Positions 7,487 through 16,262 of a stretch of DNA of 44,158 nt are shown here, in pieces. Made by a program: the position numbers and the translations under genes. Origin of the DNA: JAUWVG01 sp964633715 (GTDB lineage Bacteria > Acidobacteriota > Aminicenantia > Aminicenantales > Aminicenantaceae); the NCBI GenBank assembly GCA_964633715.1, contig CAZWHQ010000036.1, positions 1-44,158 on the forward strand, read 5' to 3'. The notes below the pieces were generated by a model. That model was given only the letters and a program-made list of their open reading frames with translations, searched no databases and was not told where the DNA came from. How positions within the stretch are numbered: the stretch's first letter is position 1; each line of letters opens with the position of its first letter.

Positions 7487-8989
7487 TTAAGGTGAAGTTT
7501 TCGAGGCCAGGCCCCAAAGTTTTTGCCAGAGGGAGTTGAAACTTGCCTGAAGATCTTCGTAGCGAGAGAAGGTTTTTGGTTCGGGCTCAACAATGTCCTT
7601 GCCTTTCTTAACCATCACATCCGTTAAATCTTTGATAGAAACTGGCTCTTTTCGAGTGTGAATAAAATAGTTCCAAATAGATTGAATCGCAGCGCCGAAG
7701 GCTGCCGCCTCCTCTTCCAAGAGTTTTTTAACCGGGACTTTTAGTATATTGGCAGCGATTTGAAGCCAAAGATGATTTCCGGCTCCTCCTCCCGTTGCTC
7801 TGATCTCTCCAGGATTTATGCCGAGAGACTTCATTCGAGAAAATCCATATCCCAGGTTCAGAATGGTTCCTTCCAGAACAGCTCTGGCCATATAGGAGGA
7901 GTTAAACGTATCTTTATTCAAACCAAAAAAAACACCCTTGGCAGAGGGGAGGGCCGGGACTCGTTCTCCATCGATAAATGGCAGGAAAAGAAGACCTTTT
8001 GCTCCAGCTTCGGCCGCAGAAGCACAAGCCTCCAATTCTTCGTTGGTTATCTTTAAAAGATTTTTAAGATGTTCCGTGGTGTTGGTGACATTCATTGTGC
8101 ATAACAGCGGGAGCCATCCACCCGAACTGCTGCAGAAGGCGGCAATCTCACCTTCGGAATCGATGACTGGTGTATCTGAAAAAGCGTAGATGGTCCCGGA
8201 GGTTCCCAAACTTAGAGTGACGACACCCGGAAGAACATTTCCCGTGCCAATGGCGCCCATCATGTTGTCTCCCCCCCCGCTGGAGACCAAAATGTTGTCA
8301 AAACCAAATTGTTTGGCGAATTCTTTTTTCATGAGTCCAATGGATTCTGAAGGATGGGATAATTGAGGAAGATGTTTTTCCAGTTCCGGATCGACCGCTG
8401 TAACAGCCTCTTGGTGCCATTGAAGCTTTCTTATATCCATAAGCCCCGTTCCGGAGGCATCCCCATACTCCATCGTTTTTTTCCCGGTGAGAGCATAGTT
8501 GAGATAATTATGAGGGAGAAGAACTGTGGAAAGCTTGGCGTAATTTTCCGGTTCATATCTCTTCAGCCAGAGAATTTTTGATGCCGTGTAGCCAACAGCC
8601 AGATTGATTCCGAGCTTTGAGATATACTGTTTTTGGCCCCCCATTTTCTCCAAAAGAAATTCAGTTTCTCTAACCGATGACGTGTCATTCCAAAGTTTAG
8701 CGGGACGAATGGGAAGTCCATGCGCATCCAATGGGATAAAACCATGCTGTTGCCCTGAGATTCCCAGACAAGCGATTTTATGAGTGTCGATCGCAGCTTT
8801 TTTCAAAGCCTTGACCAGTGCTTTTTTTAACGCTTCAAGCCAGACTTGTGGCGCCTGTTCGCTTTCTCCGGGACTAAGTCCCTCTATGGACGCATGTGGT
8901 GCATACCCTTTCCCTAAAATATCTCCAGAGAAATTCATAATGATAACTTTTGTTCCCTGTGTTCCTGAATCTACTCCAATTGCGTACAT
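7487..8989 (-). CDS. xylB: Xylulokinase-like FGGY sugar kinase
   Basis: A 500-residue FGGY-family kinase that phosphorylates a ketopentose with ATP. The N-terminal domain has the phosphate loop GVDSGTQGTKV (residues 5-15). SGQQHG (79-83) and LWNDTSS (99-105) are the pattern typical of xylulokinase. The presumed catalytic base is Asp241 in SSGGGDN. The C-terminal ATP-binding motif GGGAGNHLWLQI lies near residue 398. Length is normal for XylB. It is the first gene of a minus-strand unit with the isomerase gene. A promoter with TTGCTC and TATAAT spaced 17 lies just upstream, divergent from the MFS promoter. A related pentulokinase specificity, such as ribulokinase-type activity, cannot be excluded. 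Confidence 0.88.
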   Translation of the reverse strand: MYAIGVDSGTQGTKVIIMNFSGDILGKGYAPHASIEGLSPGESEQAPQVWLEALKKALVKALKKAAIDTHKIACLGISGQQHGFIPLDAHGLPIRPAKLWNDTSSVRETEFLLEKMGGQKQYISKLGINLAVGYTASKILWLKRYEPENYAKLSTVLLPHNYLNYALTGKKTMEYGDASGTGLMDIRKLQWHQEAVTAVDPELEKHLPQLSHPSESIGLMKKEFAKQFGFDNILVSSGGGDNMMGAIGTGNVLPGVVTLSLGTSGTIYAFSDTPVIDSEGEIAAFCSSSGGWLPLLCTMNVTNTTEHLKNLLKITNEELEACASAAEAGAKGLLFLPFIDGERVPALPSAKGVFFGLNKDTFNSSYMARAVLEGTILNLGYGFSRMKSLGINPGEIRATGGGAGNHLWLQIAANILKVPVKKLLEEEAAAFGAAIQSIWNYFIHTRKEPVSIKDLTDVMVKKGKDIVEPEPKTFSRYEDLQASFNSLWQKLWGLASKTSP

Positions 8990-9009
8990 TTTCCCTGTTT
9001 TTTGGCAAA

Positions 9010-9038
9010 ATTATATCATTCACAAATAAAGTGAGCAA
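9010..9038 (-). promoter_or_regulatory. Promoter of the xylB/isomerase unit
   Basis: On the minus strand TTGCTC (9038-9033) is followed 17 bases later by TATAAT (9015-9010), preceded by TG to give an extended -10 (TGATATAAT). It lies 21 bases upstream of the kinase start codon. Back to back with the MFS promoter, it suggests shared control of the sugar locus. Confidence 0.6.
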
Positions 9039-9054
9039 ATTGTCAAAATAAATG

Positions 9055-9082
9055 TTGACCTTTTTGGATAGTCTGCTATAAT
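9055..9082 (+). promoter_or_regulatory. Promoter of the MFS transporter gene
   Basis: TTGACC (9055-9060) and TATAAT (9077-9082) are spaced by 16 bases, with an upstream TG giving the extended -10 TGCTATAAT. The start codon used here is at 9259, so the transcript would have a leader of about 170 bases. Confidence 0.65.
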
Positions 9083-9100
9083 AATAACAATTCCTTGTTA

Positions 9101-9175
9101 TGCTGGCTGGGCAAGGACAATATCCCTCCTTCATTATCCCTTTTGCTTATTTTCCCCAATTAAAAACAGCCAGCA
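9101..9175 (+). promoter_or_regulatory. Long-range inverted repeat in the MFS leader
   Basis: TGCTGGCTG at 9101-9109 is exactly complementary to CAGCCAGCA at 9167-9175, with 57 bases between. In the transcript from the 9055-9082 promoter this could close a large stem-loop before the ribosome site. No known riboswitch class is recognised. Confidence 0.3.
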
Positions 9176-9258
9176 CTCTTCCTCTTCTTTCTGACAAAAA
9201 TGTCTTTACGCAGGATAGATGATTTATTAGACTATTGGATTCAAAAGGGTTTAAAGAG

Positions 9259-10455
9259 ATGGCTGCGGATACCATGAAAGAACTCAAAAAAATCTGGAAT
9301 CGAAATTTCATAATTGCCCTTGTTGGCTTTTTCTCTCTTTTTATGAGCATAACTCTGTTCTTCATTTTCCCGCTGTTCTTTGAACAATTCGGAGCTACAA
9401 AAAGCCGGATCGGTTGGATCATGGGGATTCACAGTCTTACGGCCATTATCATTCGACCAATATTTGGGCGGCTGATTGATATAAAAGGAAGAAAAAAAAT
9501 ATCACTTGTGGGTATCGCTTCTCTAATTCTTATTATGCCCTTGTTCCATTTTATTCAGGATGCAGGAGCTCTCCCGCTGGTGTTAAGAGCATTGACCGGA
9601 CTCGGATGGGGCGTCAGCATGATGGCGACCATGACGATTTGCTCTGATTTGGCCCCTGTGAATCGACTCGCTCAATCCATGGGGATCATTGGCGTTGCCG
9701 GGCTTGTTTCTGTTGCGCTTGGGCCTTTGATCGGAGAGGAAATTGTCAATAGATTTGGTTTTGGAGGAATATTTAACCTCAGCCTCATCTTCCTTATAAT
9801 CTCCTTCCTCTGCGTGTTGGCGACAAAGGAAACCATAACGTTGAATAATGGATCTTTTATTCCTTCTTCAAAATTCAAGCTGAAGATTTCTGTATTTGCA
9901 CTTGTTCTTGTCGCCTCTCTCCCAATTGCTCATGGCGCTGTACGAGGTTCAGTCGTGTATTTTATTGCCTTGTTTGGAAAATCCATTTCCTTTGATCGGA
10001 TTGGAGCGTTTTTTGTGGCTTTTTCTGCGGCAGCCATTTTAACTCGTCTATTGATGGGAGGCCTTTCAGATAAATACGGAAGGAAACAGGTCCTGCTTCC
10101 TTCGGTCTGTTTAATCAGCTTAAATCTGATTGTGATTTCTCAGGTTCAATCCTTCTGGTTATTTGTCCTAACAGGATTTATCGGAGGATTGGGTCAAGGG
10201 CTAATTTTTCCGGCATTGAGCACATACACAATTGAAATTATTGGACGACAGAATAAAGGACTGGCCATCGGTCTTTACCAGACGTTTTTTGATATCGGGA
10301 TGGGATTTGGATCAGCATTTTTTGGCTGGATTTCAGATATGAGCGGGTACCGCCAGATGTACTTGTCTGCCGCCATCCTTCTTTTTGTAATTGGAATGGT
10401 CTTTATCTGGAAGGCTCCCCATCCAAAAACTCTTGAGACTTCCTCTATCTCCTGA
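9259..10455 (+). CDS. MFS transporter, probably for a sugar
   Basis: A major facilitator superfamily permease of 398 residues with about 12 hydrophobic segments. The loop motif between helices 2 and 3 is GRLIDIKGRKK, and its repeat between helices 8 and 9 is GGLSDKYGRKQ, the two copies of MFS motif A. I start at ATG 9259, which has AAGGG nine bases upstream. A TTG at 9235 would extend it by eight residues but has no ribosome site. It diverges from xylB and the isomerase gene with adjoining promoters, so uptake of the sugar they metabolise is the natural guess. Efflux is also possible for this branch. The gene overlaps the end of the NIF3 gene convergently by 11 bases. Confidence 0.8.
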   Translation: MAADTMKELKKIWNRNFIIALVGFFSLFMSITLFFIFPLFFEQFGATKSRIGWIMGIHSLTAIIIRPIFGRLIDIKGRKKISLVGIASLILIMPLFHFIQDAGALPLVLRALTGLGWGVSMMATMTICSDLAPVNRLAQSMGIIGVAGLVSVALGPLIGEEIVNRFGFGGIFNLSLIFLIISFLCVLATKETITLNNGSFIPSSKFKLKISVFALVLVASLPIAHGAVRGSVVYFIALFGKSISFDRIGAFFVAFSAAAILTRLLMGGLSDKYGRKQVLLPSVCLISLNLIVISQVQSFWLFVLTGFIGGLGQGLIFPALSTYTIEIIGRQNKGLAIGLYQTFFDIGMGFGSAFFGWISDMSGYRQMYLSAAILLFVIGMVFIWKAPHPKTLETSSIS

Positions 10456-11401
10456 TACGTTCGAATCCCGAAATACCGACAAAATCAAGTTTTTCTTCTT
10501 TTTCGATCTCGTCAAAAAGAAGGTTCAATCCTAAAGTATCACTGGAAATATGGCCTGCGATGATAACGTTCAGCTTTGCTTTTTTGGCATTATTCAGATG
10601 TTCTTCGCTCAGGTGCATGCCCACTAAAGTGCTGACACCACTTGTTGCATATTTTTCGAAGATGTCTTTTGATCCACCAGTTCCACCCGTCATATCCACA
10701 AATATTTTTCCACATTTATTGTTTTCAGATCCGCTCACTATTTTTGGCGGGACTTGAGCTTTGGCCGCCTTGTTATACTCCGGGATAGTTTTGAAAAAAG
10801 CCATCACATCTTTTAGCTTGTAAGGCTTCTCCTTTTCAAAGGTCTTTGTAAGGTAGTTGGTGACACAATTGTCTGAAGGTGTGTGAATGCACATCATGGG
10901 GATTCCTAAAATTTTAGCTGCATCGACAGCACGGGTGTGATTGACCGGTAAAAGCCTCCGTTCGATTTCCCCAATCCTTTGTTCCATGAGCTGCTCGGCG
11001 ACACTGATGTTGACACCGTATTGGGCCAACAGGTCGGATTGCAATTTCATCACGTCATAAAGCTGGGCGAGTGCATAACCTTCCGGATGATGGGAAATGA
11101 TTAAATCGATGTTTTGAGAATTCTCTTTATTCAGAAGATAGGTCAGCAAAATCTCACCAATCTGCATATCGATTCCGACAATGACCTTTTTGATTTGAGT
11201 GGACGGATCTCCAAAGAGAATCCGTGTGTCAGAATATGGATTAAATAGCTTGTCCTTATCGTAGCACTCTTTTTCATCGTCTTTGAATTTATTGAATTTA
11301 TCCTTTTCTTCACTCAGCAATGTTTTAATATCCTGTTTTTTCCGCAAGTCGTTGCGGATACCAATCTCAATGGCGTTTTTGTATAAGTTTTTTAGCTTCA
11401 T
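10445..11401 (-). CDS. NIF3-family dinuclear-metal protein
   Basis: A 318-residue protein of the NIF3 / GTP cyclohydrolase I type 2 homologue family, whose cellular role is not settled. Metal-site signatures of the family are visible: LIISHHPEG near residue 105, and AGHISSDTLGLNLLFDEIE near the C-terminus, where His and Glu complete the metal pair. The frame is open 168 bases further upstream, but the ATG at 11401 has AGGAG eight bases before it and starts the conserved region, so I use that. It stands alone on the minus strand, divergent from DUF481. Confidence 0.75.
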   Translation of the reverse strand: MKLKNLYKNAIEIGIRNDLRKKQDIKTLLSEEKDKFNKFKDDEKECYDKDKLFNPYSDTRILFGDPSTQIKKVIVGIDMQIGEILLTYLLNKENSQNIDLIISHHPEGYALAQLYDVMKLQSDLLAQYGVNISVAEQLMEQRIGEIERRLLPVNHTRAVDAAKILGIPMMCIHTPSDNCVTNYLTKTFEKEKPYKLKDVMAFFKTIPEYNKAAKAQVPPKIVSGSENNKCGKIFVDMTGGTGGSKDIFEKYATSGVSTLVGMHLSEEHLNNAKKAKLNVIIAGHISSDTLGLNLLFDEIEKEEKLDFVGISGFERIRR

Positions 11402-11567
11402 GCCGAATTCTCCTTTAAAACAGATGTTTTCTGAAAATTCAAAAATAGAAAATGTTATTTTAAAGAATTTATTACCGTAAAAGCAATATTTAGAAATTCT
11501 TCTACGATCAGAAAGAAACCTGTGGGCTAGAAAGACCCCAAGAAATATGTTATAAACTTGAGGTATC

Positions 11568-12323
11568 ATGAAAACGAAAAAAAGTTTTTTTTGGATTTTA
11601 ATCTTTGTTTTATCTGTTCTTCTAAATGGAGTTAAATTAAGAGCGGAAGAACCAGAGGGCCAGAGTGAAAAATCCTATTCGTCTTCCACAAGTTTTTCCC
11701 TGTTGATCACTTCAGGGAATACTCGGGAGCTGACCCTCGGATTTGATACGGAGCAAAGTCTGGTCGCAAAAAAAAATCAACTTCTGCTCAAGGGAAGTGT
11801 GATCTACGGCCGGAGTGAAAAGATTAAAAATGCCGAATTTTATTATGGTCATTTAAAGTACAAACGAGAGTTGACCTCTCAGGTTTTTCTCCTTGGTTTA
11901 GGCCGCTTTGAAAGAAATATTCTGGCCGGGTATAACCACAGATTTTCTTTTTCTGCAGGTGCGGGCTACATATGGGTAAAAAAGGAAGACATTGAAGCCA
12001 TTTCTGAGGTTTCGCTTGGCTGGGGTCACGAAAACAATGTTAGCCAAGATTCCAGGATTTTATCTTATATGTCTCTTCTTGTTGCCAGTTCAGTAAAAGT
12101 GGCGCTCTCTCCCACGTCCCACATTTCCTGTCAGGAGCTTTATGCCCTTAATCTGAATGATCCAAAAGATTTCCGTGTGACGTCTTTTATTTCTGTTGCG
12201 GCAGATATCAGTAAGGCTCTGGCTCTTAAATTCAGCTACCAGCTTTTCTACAGCCATAAACCTATCTCCGGATTTCAGAAGATGGACCACTATTTTATGA
12301 GTTCTGTAGTTTTGAATCTATGA
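11568..12323 (+). CDS. DUF481-type outer-membrane protein
   Basis: A 251-residue protein with a Sec signal peptide (residues 1-26, cleavage likely after LRA). Alternating beta-strand segments follow: SFSLLITSGNTRELTLGF, then YYGHLKYKREL and YIWVKKEDIEAISEVSLGWG. This is the layout of DUF481 (YdiY-like, 'salt-induced outer membrane protein'), predicted to be a small beta-barrel. The C-terminus ends in an aromatic/hydrophobic strand (YFMSSVVLNL), as barrel proteins often do. Its stop overlaps the GH92 start by four bases, so the two are coupled. The function is not known; its place with an exported glycosidase suggests an envelope role. Confidence 0.75.
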   Translation: MKTKKSFFWILIFVLSVLLNGVKLRAEEPEGQSEKSYSSSTSFSLLITSGNTRELTLGFDTEQSLVAKKNQLLLKGSVIYGRSEKIKNAEFYYGHLKYKRELTSQVFLLGLGRFERNILAGYNHRFSFSAGAGYIWVKKEDIEAISEVSLGWGHENNVSQDSRILSYMSLLVASSVKVALSPTSHISCQELYALNLNDPKDFRVTSFISVAADISKALALKFSYQLFYSHKPISGFQKMDHYFMSSVVLNL

Positions 12324-14863
12324 ACGACTCTGAGAAAACAAAATGGCTCTTCCTTCTCTTAGTGATTTTGTTTTTTTCGCTGTGTTTAAATAAAAGGGAA
12401 GTCAATATTACGGATTTTGTCGATCCATTTATCGGCACAGACGGTTTGGGGCACACATTTCCTGGGGCCAGTCTCCCTTTTGGTATGGTTCAGCTCAGCC
12501 CTGATACAAGATTGACAGAAAAAGATGGATTTATCGGATACCACTATTCAGACGATACGATCTATGGTTTTAGCCATACACACTTGAGCGGGATAAACCA
12601 GGTGGAATATGGAGATATTCTGCTCATGCCCTTTGTTGGCCGAATAAATACACAGCAAGGATTTGCGGAAAATTCAGAATCAAGCTGCAAATCGAAGTTC
12701 AATCATGAAAAAGAAGAAGCTTCGCCGGGCTATTACAGAGTCTGGTTGGAAAATTACGGCATAGATGTTCAGTTGACGGCAACTCAACGTGTTGGATTTC
12801 ATAAGTATACATTTCCTCAAAACAGTAATGCCAATGTTGTCATTGATCTCGCGCATGGAGACCCTGTCCTGGAATCTTCGATATCTATAGTCAGTACGAC
12901 TGAAATCGAAGGGACACGAAGATCGAGGGCGTGGGCAAAGGACCAGGTCGTGTATTTTGTCGCCAGTTTTTCAAAACCATTCGATGGATATGGTTGTGCT
13001 GTCGACGATAAACTCGAAGACGGTTTGAACAATGCTGAGGGCCAGGACATCAAAGCCTATGTTCGATTCAACACAGACAATCTTGAAGAGATCCTGGTCA
13101 AAGTCGGGATTTCTGCTGTGAGTATCGATGGTGCACGGACAAACCTTGAGGCTGAGATTGCAGATTGGAATTTTGAAGAGATACGAGGAAAAGCAGAAGA
13201 ACAGTGGAAGCACATCCTTGGAAAAGTAAGTGTAGAAGGAGGAAGCAGAGAACAAAAAAAAATCTTTTATACAGCTCTTTATCACGCTCTCCTTTGTCCT
13301 AATCTTTTTAGTGATGTGGATGGATTCTACAGGGGAACCGATCTGAAGATTCATCACACAGATGAGTTTGATGTCTATACGGTATTTCCTATGTGGGAAA
13401 CCTTCCGTGCAAAATTTCCTCTGCTGGCGATTATCGAACCAGAAAGAATGGTCCATTTTATTAGGACATTTTTATCCCAATACGAACACGGAGGGATCCT
13501 GCCAATCGGGGAAGTGGCCGGAAACGATACAGGGTATAAGATTGGATACCACACGATTCCTGTTATTGTCGATGCTTATGTTAAGGGGATCCGAAATTAT
13601 GATGCCGAAAGAGCCTACGAGGCGATGAAATTCAGCGCAGAGCAGGACGGTTTTGGACTGAAAAACTACAAAAATATGGGTTATATTCCCAGAAATGGGG
13701 AGATCGAATCAGTGTCCAAGACATTGGAATATGCCTATGACGATTGGTGCCTTTCTCAGATGGCCAAAGCTCTGAATAAAATTGATGACTACAAACTTTA
13801 TATCCGAAGAGCTCAGTTTTATAAGAACATCTTTGAGCCTGACGAAGGATTTATGCGGGCTAAGGAGAATGCTTCCTGGTTTGTTCCCTTTGATCCACTG
13901 GAAAAGAGTTCTTCTTTTACGGATTCGAATTCGTGGTTGTACAGCTTTTTTGTTCCTCATGATGTAGGAGGTTTGATAACGCTTATGGGAGGAAAAATTA
14001 AGTTTTCCGAAAAATTAGACAAATTGTTTTCGTCAAATTATCCCCCCACTTGGTGGAAAGGAGAAGAAGAAACAGAAACGGTTGGTTTGTATATCCATAA
14101 ATATGCCTCCGTTCAACATGCGGCCTACCTCTTTAATTTTGTCAATCAACCGTGGAAAACTCAGGAGAAAGTCTGGGAAATAAAACACACGTTCTATTCT
14201 TTAGAACCGGACGGGGACGGTTTGTCCGGGAATGAAGGCTGCGGACAGTTATCTGCTTGGTATGTTTTAAGTGCTCTAGGTTTCTATCCGGTTTGCCCTG
14301 GTCGAGATGAGTACTTGATTGGGACTCCATCATTTCCCAAAGTCACAATCGATATTGGGGGAGGGAAGACGTTTGTTATAAGGGCTAAAAATATCTCCCC
14401 TTATAATGTCTACATCCAGCAGGCGACACTCAACAACCGGGTTTTTGAACACTCTTTTCTAAAACATATCGATCTCATAAATGGAGGAGAGCTCCAGTTT
14501 ACTATGGGTAGGGCTCCGAATAGGCAATGGGGAAACAGTCCTGGAGGACTCCCTATCTCCGCCATCTCTGAAAATCAGATTGTACCGGTCCCCTTTGTCA
14601 AAATAGGTAAAAATTCGTTCGTTGAATCAACACTCATCGTTCTCGAAGCGATCGGTAAACTGACAAAGATTCACTACACCTTAAATGGAGGAGAACCAAC
14701 GCTTCAATCCTTTGTGTACACAGAGCCTTTCTATATAACAGAATCAACGACGCTTAAAATGTTTGCGGTTCAAAAGGGGAAGTTCCGAAGTCCAACAGTG
14801 ACGGCCCGGTTCAACAAAGAAGAACTGGATGTTAACATCCCTCTCTATCCGAAAAAAGAATGA
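12320..14863 (+). CDS. GH92 exo-alpha-mannosidase with C-terminal FN3-associated domain
   Basis: An 847-residue glycoside hydrolase of family GH92, which comprises calcium-dependent exo-acting alpha-mannosidases. A hydrophobic N-terminal segment (8-22) directs export, possibly as a lipoprotein at Cys22, though the lipobox is poor. Family landmarks are VDPFIGTDGLGHTFPGASLPFG at about 34-55 (quoted in part: FIGTDGLGHTFPGA), YGFSHTHLSG at about 90 and the late NEGCGQLSAWYVLSALGFYP at about 636. Residues from about 765 to 838 resemble a chitobiase/FN3-associated domain (IHYTLNGGEPT, TTLKMFAVQKG). It sits between DUF481 and the anchored methyltransferase in one overlapping unit. Likely substrates are mannose-containing N-glycans or mannans. 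Confidence 0.92.
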   Translation: MNDSEKTKWLFLLLVILFFSLCLNKREVNITDFVDPFIGTDGLGHTFPGASLPFGMVQLSPDTRLTEKDGFIGYHYSDDTIYGFSHTHLSGINQVEYGDILLMPFVGRINTQQGFAENSESSCKSKFNHEKEEASPGYYRVWLENYGIDVQLTATQRVGFHKYTFPQNSNANVVIDLAHGDPVLESSISIVSTTEIEGTRRSRAWAKDQVVYFVASFSKPFDGYGCAVDDKLEDGLNNAEGQDIKAYVRFNTDNLEEILVKVGISAVSIDGARTNLEAEIADWNFEEIRGKAEEQWKHILGKVSVEGGSREQKKIFYTALYHALLCPNLFSDVDGFYRGTDLKIHHTDEFDVYTVFPMWETFRAKFPLLAIIEPERMVHFIRTFLSQYEHGGILPIGEVAGNDTGYKIGYHTIPVIVDAYVKGIRNYDAERAYEAMKFSAEQDGFGLKNYKNMGYIPRNGEIESVSKTLEYAYDDWCLSQMAKALNKIDDYKLYIRRAQFYKNIFEPDEGFMRAKENASWFVPFDPLEKSSSFTDSNSWLYSFFVPHDVGGLITLMGGKIKFSEKLDKLFSSNYPPTWWKGEEETETVGLYIHKYASVQHAAYLFNFVNQPWKTQEKVWEIKHTFYSLEPDGDGLSGNEGCGQLSAWYVLSALGFYPVCPGRDEYLIGTPSFPKVTIDIGGGKTFVIRAKNISPYNVYIQQATLNNRVFEHSFLKHIDLINGGELQFTMGRAPNRQWGNSPGGLPISAISENQIVPVPFVKIGKNSFVESTLIVLEAIGKLTKIHYTLNGGEPTLQSFVYTEPFYITESTTLKMFAVQKGKFRSPTVTARFNKEELDVNIPLYPKKE

Positions 14864-14874
14864 AGGAGAATTTT

Positions 14875-15735
14875 ATGCAAAAAAAGATTTTTATCCTATC
14901 GGCGATTGTGCTGGTCGTTGCTGCGGCATTCCTGTTTTTCATTCTTAAGCCAGCTGTCTCGAATGTGGAAAATACTGGGGTCGGGAAGCTTTCCCAAAAA
15001 AAGGAGACCACTATTCGTAATGTGACAAAAGAAACAGTCTATTACACAGTGGAATTTGTAGGGAGAGCAGGTGAACCGGAAGAGAGAGTCATTGAAGTCG
15101 GGGCCATCGATCGCTTTCCAGGTACATTCGATATCGATGTGACTTTTATCAAAGATGGAGAGCCGGAGACCTATAATCTTGATGGAGGAATGCCCTATTC
15201 CTTCCGCTATGACGAAAACGATTCACTCGAACTCTATGTGGGTTCTCACGGAAGGGAAGATGCTGAGGACCTGGCTCCATTTGTTCCCACACCTATGGAA
15301 GTCGTCGAAAGAATGCTTGAACTGGCTGAAGTTAATGCCCAATCAATTCTCTATGATCTGGGCTGTGGAGACGGCCGGATTGTGGTCCAGGCAGCGAAAA
15401 AATACGGAGCTAGAGGAGTGGGCATAGATATCGATCCGGTTCGGATCGAAGAGTCCAAGACTAATGCAAAAGAAGAAGGGGTTGAAAAACTTGTTGAATT
15501 TCGTTTGGGTGATGTCATGAAGGTCGATTTATCTAATGCGACCGTCATCAGTCTCTACCTGCTTCCAGAGTCCAATGAAGTGCTGCGGCCTCTATTGGAA
15601 AAGTATCTAAAACAAGGAACTTTTGTTGTGTCGCACAATTATTACATTCCAGGTTGGTCAGAAAAAGAGATCTCTGTCGATACGGTTTATACAGATGACG
15701 GCGAAGAACATGATATTTATCTCTATAAGAGATAA
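14875..15735 (+). CDS. Membrane-anchored class I SAM-dependent methyltransferase
   Basis: A 286-residue protein with one N-terminal transmembrane segment (residues 4-25). A region of about 90 residues of unknown fold follows (EERVIEVGAIDRFPGTFDIDV and neighbours, partial quote VIEVGAIDRF). The C-terminal Rossmann methyltransferase has the SAM loop DLGCGDG at 161-167, acidic GVGIDID at about 182-188 and LYLLPESN near 228. The pattern resembles lysine-methyltransferase-like and DOT1-like bacterial proteins. I start at ATG 14875, because AAGGAG lies six bases before it; the ATG at 14860, overlapping the GH92 stop, has none. SAM is cytoplasmic, so either the protein is anchored N-out/C-in or the hydrophobic segment is not a true anchor. 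The last 18 residues are duplicated at 21389-21445. Confidence 0.8.
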   Translation: MQKKIFILSAIVLVVAAAFLFFILKPAVSNVENTGVGKLSQKKETTIRNVTKETVYYTVEFVGRAGEPEERVIEVGAIDRFPGTFDIDVTFIKDGEPETYNLDGGMPYSFRYDENDSLELYVGSHGREDAEDLAPFVPTPMEVVERMLELAEVNAQSILYDLGCGDGRIVVQAAKKYGARGVGIDIDPVRIEESKTNAKEEGVEKLVEFRLGDVMKVDLSNATVISLYLLPESNEVLRPLLEKYLKQGTFVVSHNYYIPGWSEKEISVDTVYTDDGEEHDIYLYKR

Positions 15736-15749
15736 TGAAGAGAAACGGT

Positions 15750-16262
15750 TTAATATTTTTGGTATTTGAGGGCGGATTCCCTGCCCTTGATGGCAGAAGG
15801 CAGCTTGGGATTGAGGGCCAGGGCCTGGTCGGTTTTATTCGCTTGGTAATCTTCGACCGCCTGGTGAAGGTGAGCGATAATCGGAGCCAGTGATTTGAGG
15901 TCGTCCGCGGTCCCGTAGGTTTTCTTTTTCGTGGGTTTGCCTGAGACATAGCCGAGACTTTGCATTTTGCTCAGGATGTCGGCGTCCTTGCCCTTCGGTT
16001 TTTGTTTTGCTCCTTTGCCCTTTTGTCTATTCATCAATGTTTCGAGGTCCTTAACAAGTCGGGGGATATCAGAAGTCGGTGCGAGGTTTGTCTCTTCCAG
16101 GGGATCTGTGTCCAGGTTATAAACCTCCTTAATCGGCAGGTCGATAAATTTGATGTCACCCTGGATGAAACCCCGCAGAGGGGCGCAGTCCATCGAAAAG
16201 TGAGGAGAGAGAGACTCAAAATAAATCTGCTTTTTTTGCCGCTTCTTCAAAATCCAGAGCGT
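15750..16262 (-). pseudogene. Sulfatase C-terminal fragment with TPR-type tail (N-terminus deleted)
   Basis: The minus-strand frame holds the end of an exported sulfatase: YFESLSPHFSMDCAPLRGFI, then GDIKFIDLPIKEVYNL and TDPLEETNLAP, the usual elements after the metal site. A Lys/Gly-rich linker and SLGYVSG follow. The tail, YQANKTDQALALNPKLPSAI, looks like a collapsed TPR repeat. The whole N-terminal catalytic half, including the formylglycine motif, is missing; sulfatase similarity stops near 16250-16262. Immediately beyond, on the other strand, another sulfatase C-terminus begins. The stop is 14 bases from the convergent methyltransferase stop. It cannot encode an active sulfatase. Confidence 0.8.

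Noticed and set aside
10445..11569. Longer NIF3 protein starting at 11569
   Set aside because: The extra 56 residues show no family similarity, and a ribosome site precedes the ATG at 11401.
15717..15735. TTATCTCT/AGAGATAA hairpin at the methyltransferase stop as a terminator
   Set aside because: Weak stem, no T-tract; probably chance.
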